DNA of 12,090 nucleotides from an uncultured Alphaproteobacteria bacterium (GTDB taxonomy: Bacteria > Pseudomonadota > Alphaproteobacteria > Rhizobiales > Beijerinckiaceae). Both the position numbers and the translations under genes were made by a program. Below the pieces are notes generated by a model. That model saw only the letters and a list, made by a program, of their open reading frames with translations. It was not told where the DNA came from and searched no databases. The stretch spans positions 1 through 12,090 of the forward strand of contig CALCZO010000303.1 in NCBI GenBank assembly GCA_937903315.1. The letters are read 5' to 3'. How positions within the stretch are numbered: position 1 is the stretch's first letter; each line of letters begins with the position of its first letter. This document shows, piece after piece, positions 1 to 7,297 of the stretch.

Positions 1-1326
1 CGGTCTGCCGAGGGTCAGGGTTCCTGTCTTGTCGAACACGATGCGGGAGAGTTGCCCGGCCGATTCCAGGGCGCCATGATCGGTCACGATGATACCGGCG
101 CGCGCTGCTGCATTGGCGCCTGCAACCAGCGCGATCGGGGTGGCAAGACCAAGTGCGCAGGGGCAGGCCACGACAAGCACCGAGACCGCATGGATCAGCG
201 CCGTCCCGCCCGGTGTGCCGGCGACCAGCCATCCGGCCCATGTCAGTGCGGCCAGCAGCATCACGGCGGGCACGAAGACAGCGGAAATCCGATCCGCCAG
301 CTGTTGCGACGGAGACCGGGCGATTTCGGCATCTTCGATCAGTCGCGCGATCGCCTGAAGGCGGGTGTCCTCTCCTGTCGCGGTTACCTCGACGGTGACG
401 CTGCCGCCGCTGGCGACCGAGCCGGCCATGACCGTATCACCCGGCCCCCGAACGACAGGCAGGCTCTCGCCGGTCATCAGGGCTTCGTCGAAGCTGGCGG
501 TGCCGGTCACGATCCGCCCATCGGCCGGACTTAATGCGCCGGGGCGGATCAGCACGATATCGCCCGGCTTCAGGGCGTCGGTGGTCATCCGGACCTCGCC
601 TGCCGTGCCCAGTCTGATGGCTTCCTGCGGTGCGGCTCTGGCGAGCGCCTCCAGAGTAGCCCCGGCACCGCTGCGAGCCTTGCCTTCCAGCACCTTTCCG
701 AACAGCACGAAGGCCAGTACCGTCACGCTGGCCTCGAAATACAGGTCTCCTCCATGGCCGGCATGTCCGCTCGCCAGATTGAACAGGCTCAGCCCGAATG
801 CCGCGCTGGTTCCCAGGGCGATCAGCACATCCATGTTGGCAGAGCCGTTGCGCAACGCCGACCACGCGCCGCGATAAAATCGCGCGCCGCAGACCACTTG
901 AACAAGACCCGCAAGGCCGGCCTGTGCCCACGGGGTCATCAGCGACACGTGATCGCCGCGGATTGCCATCAGGATCATGTCGATCAGGAAGGGCAGCGCG
1001 ACGATGCCGGCGAGCACGGCCAGCATCAGGATGCTCCGGTGCTCCCGGGTGCGCCGGGCGCTCTTCATTTCGCGCTGATGATGACGGCTCTGTGCCGAGC
1101 CCGCACGCAGGATGCCGTGGAACCCGGCGGATTCGATGGCAGCAAGCAGGATCTGTCGATCAAGCGGCGGAGTGCCACGCACATCGGCCCGCTCGAGCGG
1201 CAGCGAGACGCGCGCCTCGGTCACGCCATCGACCCGGTTCAGGACGCGCTCCAGCCGGGCCGAGCATGCCGCGCATGTCATACCCGACACATCGATTGTC
1301 ACAAGAGTGTCGTGATCGCCTGTCAT
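1..1326 (-). CDS. copA: Copper-translocating P1B-type ATPase, N-terminal part (3' end outside window)
   Basis: Membrane pump that hydrolyses ATP to move Cu+ (possibly Ag+) out of the cytoplasm. Translating the minus strand from the ATG at 1326 gives 442 codons with no stop before the window edge; family members usually have about 750-830 residues, so roughly 55% is visible. Seen in order: an N-terminal heavy-metal-binding (HMA) domain, about residues 8-72, with the GMTCAAC metal loop (C18, C21); a basic/His-containing linker (about 80-97); several hydrophobic segments beginning about 98; the actuator-domain TGES motif (285-288); the transmembrane metal site CPC (388-390); and the phosphorylation motif DKTGTLT with D432. 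CPC plus GMTCxxC favours Cu+ over Zn2+, but the later membrane motifs that settle specificity lie beyond base 1. No clear Shine-Dalgarno precedes the start, and no other in-frame start is seen just upstream. The gene is divergent from the MarR regulator at 1407. Confidence 0.93.
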   Translation of the reverse strand, partial: MTGDHDTLVTIDVSGMTCAACSARLERVLNRVDGVTEARVSLPLERADVRGTPPLDRQILLAAIESAGFHGILRAGSAQSRHHQREMKSARRTREHRSILMLAVLAGIVALPFLIDMILMAIRGDHVSLMTPWAQAGLAGLVQVVCGARFYRGAWSALRNGSANMDVLIALGTSAAFGLSLFNLASGHAGHGGDLYFEASVTVLAFVLFGKVLEGKARSGAGATLEALARAAPQEAIRLGTAGEVRMTTDALKPGDIVLIRPGALSPADGRIVTGTASFDEALMTGESLPVVRGPGDTVMAGSVASGGSVTVEVTATGEDTRLQAIARLIEDAEIARSPSQQLADRISAVFVPAVMLLAALTWAGWLVAGTPGGTALIHAVSVLVVACPCALGLATPIALVAGANAAARAGIIVTDHGALESAGQLSRIVFDKTGTLTLGRP

Positions 1327-1406
1327 GAGGCAGTTGTGGGTGGGTTTGTGCCCGGTTTCAAGATGGCATATGGCGCACGGTCGGTTCAGATCGTCCCGGG
1401 GATCAG

Positions 1407-1865
1407 ATGATGAGCGACGGTATCGGGCATTGGCTGCAGCTGGCGGCGCGGGTCCATCGGGCACGGTTGGCGCTGGCGATGGATGATCTCGGCATTTTCC
1501 CCGGCCAGGAGCAAGTCATCCTGCATCTGGCGCGTGACGAGACCATGACGGCCGGCGCGCTGGCCGATGTGCTGAAGGTTCGGCCGCCGACCATTTCGAA
1601 GACGTTGCAGAGGCTCTCGGCCCAGGGGCTGATCGAGCGTCGCGACCATGCCGAGGATGCCCGCAAGATGACGCTGGTTCTGTCGCGCGAGGGACATCGC
1701 CGCGCAGAGGCGCTGGCCGAGCGGCTTGAGACGGTCGAAGCAGAGATGGCTGAACTGTTCGACGGCAAGGACGCCAAGCGTCTGCGCAAGCTGCTCAAAC
1801 GTGTCGCCAAGGGGCTCGGTTCGATCAGTCTTGCTGACAGTACGGATGCCGATGACGTCGATTAA
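1407..1865 (+). CDS. MarR-family transcriptional regulator
   Basis: Predicted 152-residue cytoplasmic DNA-binding dimer. The winged-helix core is visible. A helix pair at about 47-58 leads into the recognition helix at about 59-70 (RPPTISKTLQRL). The wing at about 78-92 carries the family's acidic-x-Arg signature (D84, R86). Flanking helices rich in Ala/Leu/Glu/Arg (about 8-25 and 95-135) would form the dimer interface. Length is normal for MarR. Two adjacent ATGs exist (1407 and 1410); GGGG at 1398-1401 is the only weak ribosome-binding candidate. It is transcribed away from the copA-like gene with 80 bp between starts, so it may control that gene or itself. It contains no cysteine, so a thiol-based copper or redox sensing mode is not supported. 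The ligand is unknown. Confidence 0.88.
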   Translation: MMSDGIGHWLQLAARVHRARLALAMDDLGIFPGQEQVILHLARDETMTAGALADVLKVRPPTISKTLQRLSAQGLIERRDHAEDARKMTLVLSREGHRRAEALAERLETVEAEMAELFDGKDAKRLRKLLKRVAKGLGSISLADSTDADDVD

Positions 1866-1890
1866 TCCAGGAAATCGCCTGCCAGACGGG

Positions 1891-1920
1891 TTGTCAGACA
1901 TCTTGACGTCGCGCTAGAGT
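1891..1920 (+). promoter_or_regulatory. Probable sigma70-type promoter of the hydroxyacid dehydrogenase gene
   Basis: A TTGTCA hexamer (1891-1896) and TAGAGT (1915-1920) are separated by 18 bp, giving 4/6 matches to each consensus box. They lie 42 bp before the dehydrogenase start and just after the marR stop codon. Judged by eye only; no transcript data. Confidence 0.4.
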
Positions 1921-1937
1921 CGAAACGGTTTTTCGAC
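1919..1937. promoter_or_regulatory. Inverted repeat over the -10/+1 region (candidate operator or 5' UTR hairpin)
   Basis: Perfect 7-bp arms GTCGAAA and TTTCGAC surround CGGTT. The left arm overlaps the last two bases of the proposed -10 box and the right arm covers the likely transcription start, a typical place for a repressor dimer. No T-run follows, so it does not look like a terminator for marR. Confidence 0.4.
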
Positions 1938-1962
1938 AAACTGTTGCGCCTTCTGGAGAACG

Positions 1963-2940
1963 ATGTCCGTGACTGCTTTTCAGGTTTTGATTCATGGTCC
2001 GCTGATGCCGCTCGTCATCGATGGACTGTCACGGGCCCTGCCGACTCACAAGCTGTGGGAGGATCCGGAAGCCGAGGCGTTCATCGACCGGAATGGCCAT
2101 AAGATCCAAGCCCTTGTCGGCGGCTTCAGGAGCAAGATCGACGACGCGCTGATGGCCCGTCTGCCCAATCTGAAGATCATTTCCAACTTTGGCGTCGGCT
2201 ATGACATGGTCGATGCTGCCGCAGCCGCGCGGCGCGGCATCGTCGTCACCAACACGCCTGATGTGCTCAACGAGGAAGTTGCCGACACGGCGATGGGGCT
2301 GCTGCTGATGACGGTGCGCAAGCTGCCGCAGGCCGAGCGCTATCTCAGGGCCGGCCGCTGGGAGAAGGACGGCCACTATCCGCTCAGCGCCTCGCTGCGC
2401 GAGCGGACGATGGGAATTGTCGGCCTCGGGCGGATCGGCAAGGCGATCGCGCGGCGTGCCGAGGCGTTCGGGGTCAAGGTCGCCTATTATGGCCGCAACC
2501 GGCAGGCCGATGTCGCCTATCCCTACTACAGCGATCTCGTCGCGATGGCGCGGGACGTCGACATCCTGATGGTGATCCTGCCCGGTGGAGCGGCGACCTA
2601 TCACCTCGTCAACCGGGCGGTGCTTGAAGCGCTTGGCCCGGATGGTATCCTGATCAATGTGGCACGTGGCACGGTTGTCGACGAGCAGGCGCTGATCGAA
2701 CTGCTCGGCAAGAACGCCATCCTCGGGGCCGGGCTCGACGTGTTCGAGTTCGAACCGAAGGTGCCGCAGGCGTTGATCGATCTCGATAATGCGGTTCTCC
2801 TGCCGCATGTCGGCTCGGCCTCGCATCACACCCGCAACCGCATGGGGCAACTGGTCGTCGACAACGTCCTGGCCATCGCGCAAGGCCGTGCGCCGCTGAC
2901 GCCGGTCGCCGAAACGCCGTGGCCGCCACGCGGCCAGTGA
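1963..2940 (+). CDS. D-isomer-specific 2-hydroxyacid dehydrogenase (glyoxylate/hydroxypyruvate reductase-like)
   Basis: A 325-residue soluble oxidoreductase that reversibly reduces a 2-keto acid to a D-2-hydroxy acid with NAD(P)H; glyoxylate, hydroxypyruvate or 2-ketogluconate are the likely substrate types. The N-terminal catalytic half (about 1-98) includes the NFGVGYDMVD substrate loop (75-84). The nucleotide-binding fold carries GLGRIG (154-159), fitting GxGxxG. The catalytic triad is complete: R235 (in NVARGT), E264 (in DVFEFEP) and H282 (in LPHVGSAS). After the second Rossmann strand the sequence reads YYGRN, with R178 where NAD-specific enzymes carry an acid, which points to NADPH. The start is supported by GGAG at 1955-1958. 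Length is normal for the family. It is followed after 28 bp by a secreted-inhibitor-like gene in the same direction. The exact substrate cannot be read from sequence. Confidence 0.93.
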   Translation: MSVTAFQVLIHGPLMPLVIDGLSRALPTHKLWEDPEAEAFIDRNGHKIQALVGGFRSKIDDALMARLPNLKIISNFGVGYDMVDAAAAARRGIVVTNTPDVLNEEVADTAMGLLLMTVRKLPQAERYLRAGRWEKDGHYPLSASLRERTMGIVGLGRIGKAIARRAEAFGVKVAYYGRNRQADVAYPYYSDLVAMARDVDILMVILPGGAATYHLVNRAVLEALGPDGILINVARGTVVDEQALIELLGKNAILGAGLDVFEFEPKVPQALIDLDNAVLLPHVGSASHHTRNRMGQLVVDNVLAIAQGRAPLTPVAETPWPPRGQ

Positions 2941-2968
2941 CGATGCCGTGCGCCGGTCAACGCGCCGA

Positions 2969-3757
2969 ATGACCGCACGCGCCGCTGTTTCGTGTTCGGT
3001 GCTTTTTCTGGCCCTGTGGCACTCGCCGGCGTTCGGGCAGCCGAAGCGTCCGCCGCCAGATCCCTATGCCAAGGCGCTTGCCGGGGGCTATGACCTGTCG
3101 ACCGCCGATGGCGCGCGGCGCTGCCTGATCCTGCTGAGGCCGGAGGAGGGTGGACGCCGGGCGGTCGGTTTCCCGCCGCCGTGCCGACGCAGCCTGCCGG
3201 TGCTGGCGGAGGTGGCCGGCTGGAGGGCGGAGACGGGCGGTGACGGTGCGGCGCTCCGGATCGTCCTGACCTCCGCATCAGGTGCGGATCGGCTGGTGTT
3301 CCCGGTCAATGGCGATGCCGACGTGCTTGTCGCCGATGACGGTGCGGCTGGCGGATATAGGCTCAAGCCGATGGCGGGCCCTTCGGTGGCCGCGCGCGCC
3401 GGCGTTGCCGCCACGGTCAAGGCCGAGCAGGATCGTGCGCGTCTTCCGGTGCCGGCGACGGACCGCGTCGCGATGGGTCAGCTTGCGGGGACCTATCGGC
3501 TGGTGCGGAGCGGCGGGCGGGATACCGGCTGTGCCATCGATCTGTTGCCGAAGAAAGAACAGGATGGCGAAGCGCGGCTTCATGATGGCTGTGCCGACCG
3601 TGGCGTGATGGTTTTCTCGCCGGGCCAGTGGCGGATTGCCGCCGGCACATTGTGGCTGCTCAGTGCGCGCGGCAAGCTCAGCTTCGAGCGCGACCGCAAG
3701 GGCCAATGGCACAAGGGCCCGGGGCAGGGCGAAGCGCTGACGCTGGCGCGGCCGTAA
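2969..3757 (+). CDS. Secreted protein with two AprI/Inh-like protease inhibitor domains
   Basis: A 262-residue exported protein. Residues 1-23 form a signal peptide: a basic start, a hydrophobic SVLFLALW core and an AFG|QP cleavage site, with no lipobox cysteine. Two similar halves follow. Half one has LAGGYDL at 37-43, C52, C72 and W85. Half two has LAGTYRL at 172-178, C188, C208 and W221. Both halves share the same 20-residue Cys-Cys and 13-residue Cys-Trp spacing, so an internal duplication is clear. This pattern resembles the AprI/Inh beta-barrel inhibitors of serralysin-type metalloproteases (also Brucella Omp19), which act in the periplasm and have one disulfide; the family call is from memory of that fold and moderately sure. 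An in-frame GTG at 2948 would add seven residues (MRRSTRR); neither start has a good ribosome site. The gene is convergent with the GNAT gene, 11 bp apart. Confidence 0.75.
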   Translation: MTARAAVSCSVLFLALWHSPAFGQPKRPPPDPYAKALAGGYDLSTADGARRCLILLRPEEGGRRAVGFPPPCRRSLPVLAEVAGWRAETGGDGAALRIVLTSASGADRLVFPVNGDADVLVADDGAAGGYRLKPMAGPSVAARAGVAATVKAEQDRARLPVPATDRVAMGQLAGTYRLVRSGGRDTGCAIDLLPKKEQDGEARLHDGCADRGVMVFSPGQWRIAAGTLWLLSARGKLSFERDRKGQWHKGPGQGEALTLARP

Positions 3758-3768
3758 GGGTCCGGGTA

Positions 3769-4224
3769 TCAGAGCGGGCGCTTGAGCCCCTCGTGACTGT
3801 CGATAAAGCCGAGCGAGCGATAGAACCGCAAGGCATCCGGACGGCTCTTGTCGGTGGTGAGCTGCACGAGGCCGCAACCGTGCGCCCGGCACTCCTCGAT
3901 TGCCCATTCAAACAGACGGCGGCCCAACCCCTGCCCGCGCCGGGCCGAGGCGATTCGCACGCTTTCGATCAGCCCCCGCCACATGCCCCGGCGCGACAGG
4001 CCGGGAATCAGCGTGATCTGCAGGCAGCCGATGATCACGCCATCGTCGTCCATGACGGCGAATATCTGGCGCGGGTCGCCGGTGATGGCGGCGAAAGCAC
4101 GCCGATAGCCCGGATCGAGCGGGAGGCTCGCATCGTCGCGGGCGGCACCCAGCGCGTCATCGGCGAGCAATCCAATGATCGCCGGCAGGTCGGTATCGCC
4201 GGCGCGGCGGATCGTGGCTGGCAT
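3769..4224 (-). CDS. GNAT-family N-acetyltransferase
   Basis: A 151-residue single-domain acetyltransferase that would move an acetyl group from acetyl-CoA to an amine. The pyrophosphate-binding loop is clear: RGQGLG at 96-101 (R/QxxGxG), preceded by the strand LIESVRIA and followed by helix RRLFEWAIEECRA. The C-terminal signature ALRFYRSLGF (131-140) is typical of stand-alone GNATs. The N-terminal motif IRRAGDTDLPAI fits the usual opening strand and helix. The substrate is unknown. The start lies 3 bp after the stop of the upstream two-domain GNAT on the same strand, so the two are almost certainly co-transcribed and probably translationally coupled. Confidence 0.9.
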   Translation of the reverse strand: MPATIRRAGDTDLPAIIGLLADDALGAARDDASLPLDPGYRRAFAAITGDPRQIFAVMDDDGVIIGCLQITLIPGLSRRGMWRGLIESVRIASARRGQGLGRRLFEWAIEECRAHGCGLVQLTTDKSRPDALRFYRSLGFIDSHEGLKRPL

Positions 4225-4227
4225 CGG

Positions 4228-5364
4228 TCAGTCCCGGATATGGCGGATCATGTGGACGACGCTGCGGTCGGGCAGGCGTTCGAGCTCTTCGATCCTGAAA
4301 TCCTTGCGCTTGTACCAGTCGACATTGCGGGCCAGCGCCTCGCCGGTCATCAGGCGGATGGCGCGATAGCCCCAGTCGAGTGCGCGGAACTCGGTCGCCG
4401 AGAGCATGGCGTTGCCATAGCCGCCGCCCTGTACCTCTGGCAGCGTGGCGACGCTTTCGAGGTAGAGGTCATCCTCGCGCGGGCGCAGGATGAGCACGCC
4501 GACCAGCCGGTCCCGGTCGCGCACGCCCCAGACCTCGGTGGCTGTGAAGATATTCTCCATGCTCCATTTGAGCGGAATCGGCTCGACGCCAAGCACCTCG
4601 CGGTTGCGGGCGTAGGCCAGTTCCTGAAACGCCTTGATCTCGGCATGGCCGGTGATGTCGAGCCGGTCGAGCTTGAGGGCGCCGACCTCAAGATGGCGGG
4701 CTGTCATCTGCGAGAGGGCAAGCTTCTGCTCGCCGCGGGGGCCGAAATTTCCCGGCGCCAGCCACCGGTCGAAGGCCCGTTCGACCAGCGGCCATTCATG
4801 ATCGACGATCGAGAACCACGCCGTGTCGCGGTTGCGCCCCTTGATGATCATATGCTGGCGGAACACGCCTTCCGCGACGAAACCGAATCGCTCCGCCGCG
4901 CGGCGCGAGGGGGCATTGGCGGCGTTGCACTTCCATTCGAAGCGGCGGTAGCCAAGATCGCGGAAGACATGCCGGCCGGCAAGCGCGATCGCCTCGGTGG
5001 CGGTCGGCGTCCGTTGCAACTGGGGCGAGAAGACGATGTGGCCGACCTCGATCACCCCGCTGTCCGGGCGGATTTCCATCAGCGTGATGATGCCCAGCGC
5101 CCGGTCCGCCTGCCGGTCGATGACGGCATAGGACAGGGGATCGGTCAACGGCACGCGGCCGGCGAGCCATTGAAAGAAGGCATCGCGGCCGGCAAACGAG
5201 CCGTAGCCGAGATAGTCCCACAGACTGTCGTGGTTCTCGAAGGCGGCCCAGAGATCCTCGCCATGCCGGGCGGCATCGAGCTTTTCCAGCCGGCAATGCC
5301 GGCCCTCCAGCGTGCGGGCGTCGGGACGGAGGGCAGGGGTCCAGCGCGAAAGATCAGCGGTCAT
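4228..5364 (-). CDS. Fused double GNAT acetyltransferase (RimJ/RimL-type plus second GNAT domain)
   Basis: A 378-residue protein with two acetyltransferase domains in one reading frame. Domain 1 (about 15-210) is RimJ/RimL-like: the opening RTLEGRHCRLEKL, the strand EVGHIVFS, the acetyl-CoA loop QRTPTATEA (117-125), and the later block WKCNAANAPSRRAAERFGF (144-162) followed by KGRNRDTAWF. Stand-alone relatives of this domain run about 200-230 residues. Domain 2 (about 235-378) has the strand YLESVATLP, the loop QGGGYG (312-317) and NVDWYKRKDF (347-356), a typical GNAT end. Both loops keep the Q and small residues needed for acetyl-CoA, so both may be active; domain 1 has Pro where many GNATs have Gly, as seen in its own subfamily. 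Substrates are unknown; domain 1 relatives include protein N-terminal acetylases. The start has no strong ribosome site. Operon with the GNAT at 3769. Confidence 0.88.
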   Translation of the reverse strand: MTADLSRWTPALRPDARTLEGRHCRLEKLDAARHGEDLWAAFENHDSLWDYLGYGSFAGRDAFFQWLAGRVPLTDPLSYAVIDRQADRALGIITLMEIRPDSGVIEVGHIVFSPQLQRTPTATEAIALAGRHVFRDLGYRRFEWKCNAANAPSRRAAERFGFVAEGVFRQHMIIKGRNRDTAWFSIVDHEWPLVERAFDRWLAPGNFGPRGEQKLALSQMTARHLEVGALKLDRLDITGHAEIKAFQELAYARNREVLGVEPIPLKWSMENIFTATEVWGVRDRDRLVGVLILRPREDDLYLESVATLPEVQGGGYGNAMLSATEFRALDWGYRAIRLMTGEALARNVDWYKRKDFRIEELERLPDRSVVHMIRHIRD

Positions 5365-5406
5365 GGCATTGCTCGAGCAGCATCACTGGCCGGCAGCATA
5401 ACCACA

Positions 5407-5431
5407 GATGGCCGGGAATGTCCCGGCCATC
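5407..5431 (-). terminator. Hairpin 3' of the dehydratase gene (probable terminator)
   Basis: Perfect 11-bp stem GATGGCCGGGA / TCCCGGCCATC with a 3-base loop, starting 24 bp past the dehydratase stop and lying upstream of the GNAT pair on the same strand. There is no long T-run after it (TGTGGTTATG on the minus strand), so termination may be partial, or the hairpin may protect the transcript's end. Confidence 0.55.
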
Positions 5432-5455
5432 GATGGATGTCGCCACAACGCCCGA

Positions 5456-7264
5456 TCAGTGGTTGTCGCGCGGGATGCCGTGCTTCTTGTCGATTTTCTG
5501 GTACTTGACCGCCGGCTTGAGCACCATGCCATGCGAGAGTTCATCGACGATGCCGCGCTGGATTTCCTGCCACGGTGTCTGCGATTTGGGGAACTTGTAG
5601 GGCTTCTTCTTCAGTTCCGCCCGACGCGCAGCCAGTTCTTCGTCGGAAATCAGCATGTTGACGGTGCGCTTGCCGAGATCGACGCGGACGCGGTCGCCGG
5701 TCCGGATGATCGCAAGGCCGCCGCCGGTCGCCGCCTCGGGCGAGGCGTTGAGGATCGAGGGCGAGCCCGACGTGCCGGACTGGCGCCCGTCGCCGATGCA
5801 GGGAAGGGCGGTGACGCCCTTTTTCAGAAGGTAATCGGGCGCGCGCATGTTGACCACTTCGGCCGCGCCGGGATAGCCGACCGGCCCGGTGCCCCGCATG
5901 AACAGGATCGAATGCTCGGTGATTCCGAGCGTCGGATCGTCGACGCGCTTGTGGTAATCCTCCGGCCCGTCGAAGACGACCGCCGTGCCCTCGAAGGCCA
6001 TCGGATCTCTGGGGTTCGACAGGTATCGGGTGCGGAATTCCTCCGAGACGACGGAGGTCTTCATGATCGCGCTGTCGAAGATGTTGCCCTTCATGTTGAG
6101 GAAGCCGGCGGATTTCCTCATCGGCTTGTCATAGGCGAAGATGACGCGGCGGTCCTCGGTGAACCTGCCCTCGCAGTTTTCCTGCAGGGTCTTGCCGTTC
6201 ACGGTCAGCGCCGGTTTGATCTTGCCCTTGGCGACCAGTTCGGCCACCACGGCGGGCACGCCGCCGGCGCGGTAGTATTCCTCGCCGAGATATTCGCCGG
6301 CGGGCTGGAGGTTGACCAGCAGCGGGATATCGTAGCCGATCGTCTCCCAGTCGTCGTTGTTCAGCTTGACGCCGATGTGGCGGGCGATGGCGTTGATGTG
6401 GATCGGCGCGTTGGTCGATCCGCCGATCGCCGAATTGACGACAATCGTGTTCTCGAACGCCTCGCGGGTGAGGATTTTTGACGGACGCAGGTCTTCCCAG
6501 ACCATCTCGACGATGCGCTTGCCGGTCCAGTAGGCGATCTGCTGGCGGTCGCGGTGGGGCGCGGGAATCGCGGCGCAGCCGGGCAGCGACATGCCCAGCG
6601 CCTCGGCAAGGCTGTTCATGGTCGAGGCCGTGCCCATGGTGTTGCAATGGCCGACTGACGGGGCGGACGAGCCGACGATCTCGATGAACTGCTTGTGGTT
6701 GATCTCGCCCTTGGCAAGCTGCTCGCGCGCCTTCCAGACCACGGTGCCCGAGCCGGTGCGCTCGCCATGGTGCCAGCCGTTGAGCATCGGCCCGCCCGAC
6801 AGGACGATTGCCGGAATGTCGACGGTCGCCGCGGCCATGATCTGGGCCGGTGTCGTCTTGTCGCAGCCGGTGGTCAGCACGACGGCGTCGAGCGGGTAGC
6901 CGTAGAGCACCTCGACGAGGCTGAGATATTGCAGGTTGCGGTCAAGGCTGGCGGTGGGGCGCTTGCCGGTTTCCTGAATCGGATGCAGCGGGAATTCGAA
7001 CGCGATGCCGCCGGCCTCGCGGATGCCTTCCTTGGTTCGCTGGGCCAGCTGGATATGGTGGCGGTTGCATGGCGCGATGTCGGAGCCGGACTGGGCGATT
7101 CCGATGATCGGCTTGCCCGATTGCAGCTCTTCGACCGTCATGCCGAAATTGAGCATCCGCTCGATGTAGAGCGCGGTCATGTCGATGTTGTGCGGATTGT
7201 CAAACCACGCCCGCGACCGCAGCCGCGCGATCTTGGCTGCCGTAGGTTTGGAATTGGACGCCAT
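5456..7264 (-). CDS. IlvD/Edd-family sugar-acid dehydratase (D-xylonate/L-arabonate dehydratase-like)
   Basis: A 602-residue cytoplasmic lyase that removes water from an aldonic acid to give a 2-keto-3-deoxy acid. It follows the C. crescentus D-xylonate dehydratase very closely: WFDNP near the N-terminus, GIAQSGSDIAPCNRHH, VVLTTGCDKTTPA, SVGHCNTMGTASTM, LPGCAAIPAP, GDGRQSGTSGSPSILNASPEA and a terminal DNH. C66, C134 and C207 correspond, with a constant offset of six, to the three [2Fe-2S] ligands C60, C128 and C201 of that enzyme; a Mg2+ completes the site in the family. The start at 7264 was chosen because AGGAG sits 8 bases before it and the protein then begins just ahead of the conserved RSRAWFDNP; a longer in-frame start at 7321 has no such support. 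Substrate (xylonate, arabonate, another pentonate, or a hexonate such as gluconate) cannot be settled by sequence. Divergent from the aminotransferase. Confidence 0.92.
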   Translation of the reverse strand: MASNSKPTAAKIARLRSRAWFDNPHNIDMTALYIERMLNFGMTVEELQSGKPIIGIAQSGSDIAPCNRHHIQLAQRTKEGIREAGGIAFEFPLHPIQETGKRPTASLDRNLQYLSLVEVLYGYPLDAVVLTTGCDKTTPAQIMAAATVDIPAIVLSGGPMLNGWHHGERTGSGTVVWKAREQLAKGEINHKQFIEIVGSSAPSVGHCNTMGTASTMNSLAEALGMSLPGCAAIPAPHRDRQQIAYWTGKRIVEMVWEDLRPSKILTREAFENTIVVNSAIGGSTNAPIHINAIARHIGVKLNNDDWETIGYDIPLLVNLQPAGEYLGEEYYRAGGVPAVVAELVAKGKIKPALTVNGKTLQENCEGRFTEDRRVIFAYDKPMRKSAGFLNMKGNIFDSAIMKTSVVSEEFRTRYLSNPRDPMAFEGTAVVFDGPEDYHKRVDDPTLGITEHSILFMRGTGPVGYPGAAEVVNMRAPDYLLKKGVTALPCIGDGRQSGTSGSPSILNASPEAATGGGLAIIRTGDRVRVDLGKRTVNMLISDEELAARRAELKKKPYKFPKSQTPWQEIQRGIVDELSHGMVLKPAVKYQKIDKKHGIPRDNH

Positions 7265-7297
7265 GACATATTCTCCTGCCCGCCTCGGGCCCGATGT

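Noticed and set aside
1333..1372. Possible copA promoter and CueR-type dyad on the minus strand
   Set aside because: A TTGAAA hexamer exists (1361-1356), but no acceptable -10 box lies at the right distance and no symmetric CueR-like element is visible.
3628..5508. A 626-codon plus-strand open frame
   Set aside because: It runs opposite the two GNAT genes, whose protein motifs are clear on the minus strand. Its translation is His/Asp/Gln/Arg-rich with no recognisable domain, typical of antisense frames in high-GC DNA.
5408..6481. A 357-codon plus-strand open frame
   Set aside because: It is antisense to the IlvD/Edd dehydratase and has no recognisable motifs.
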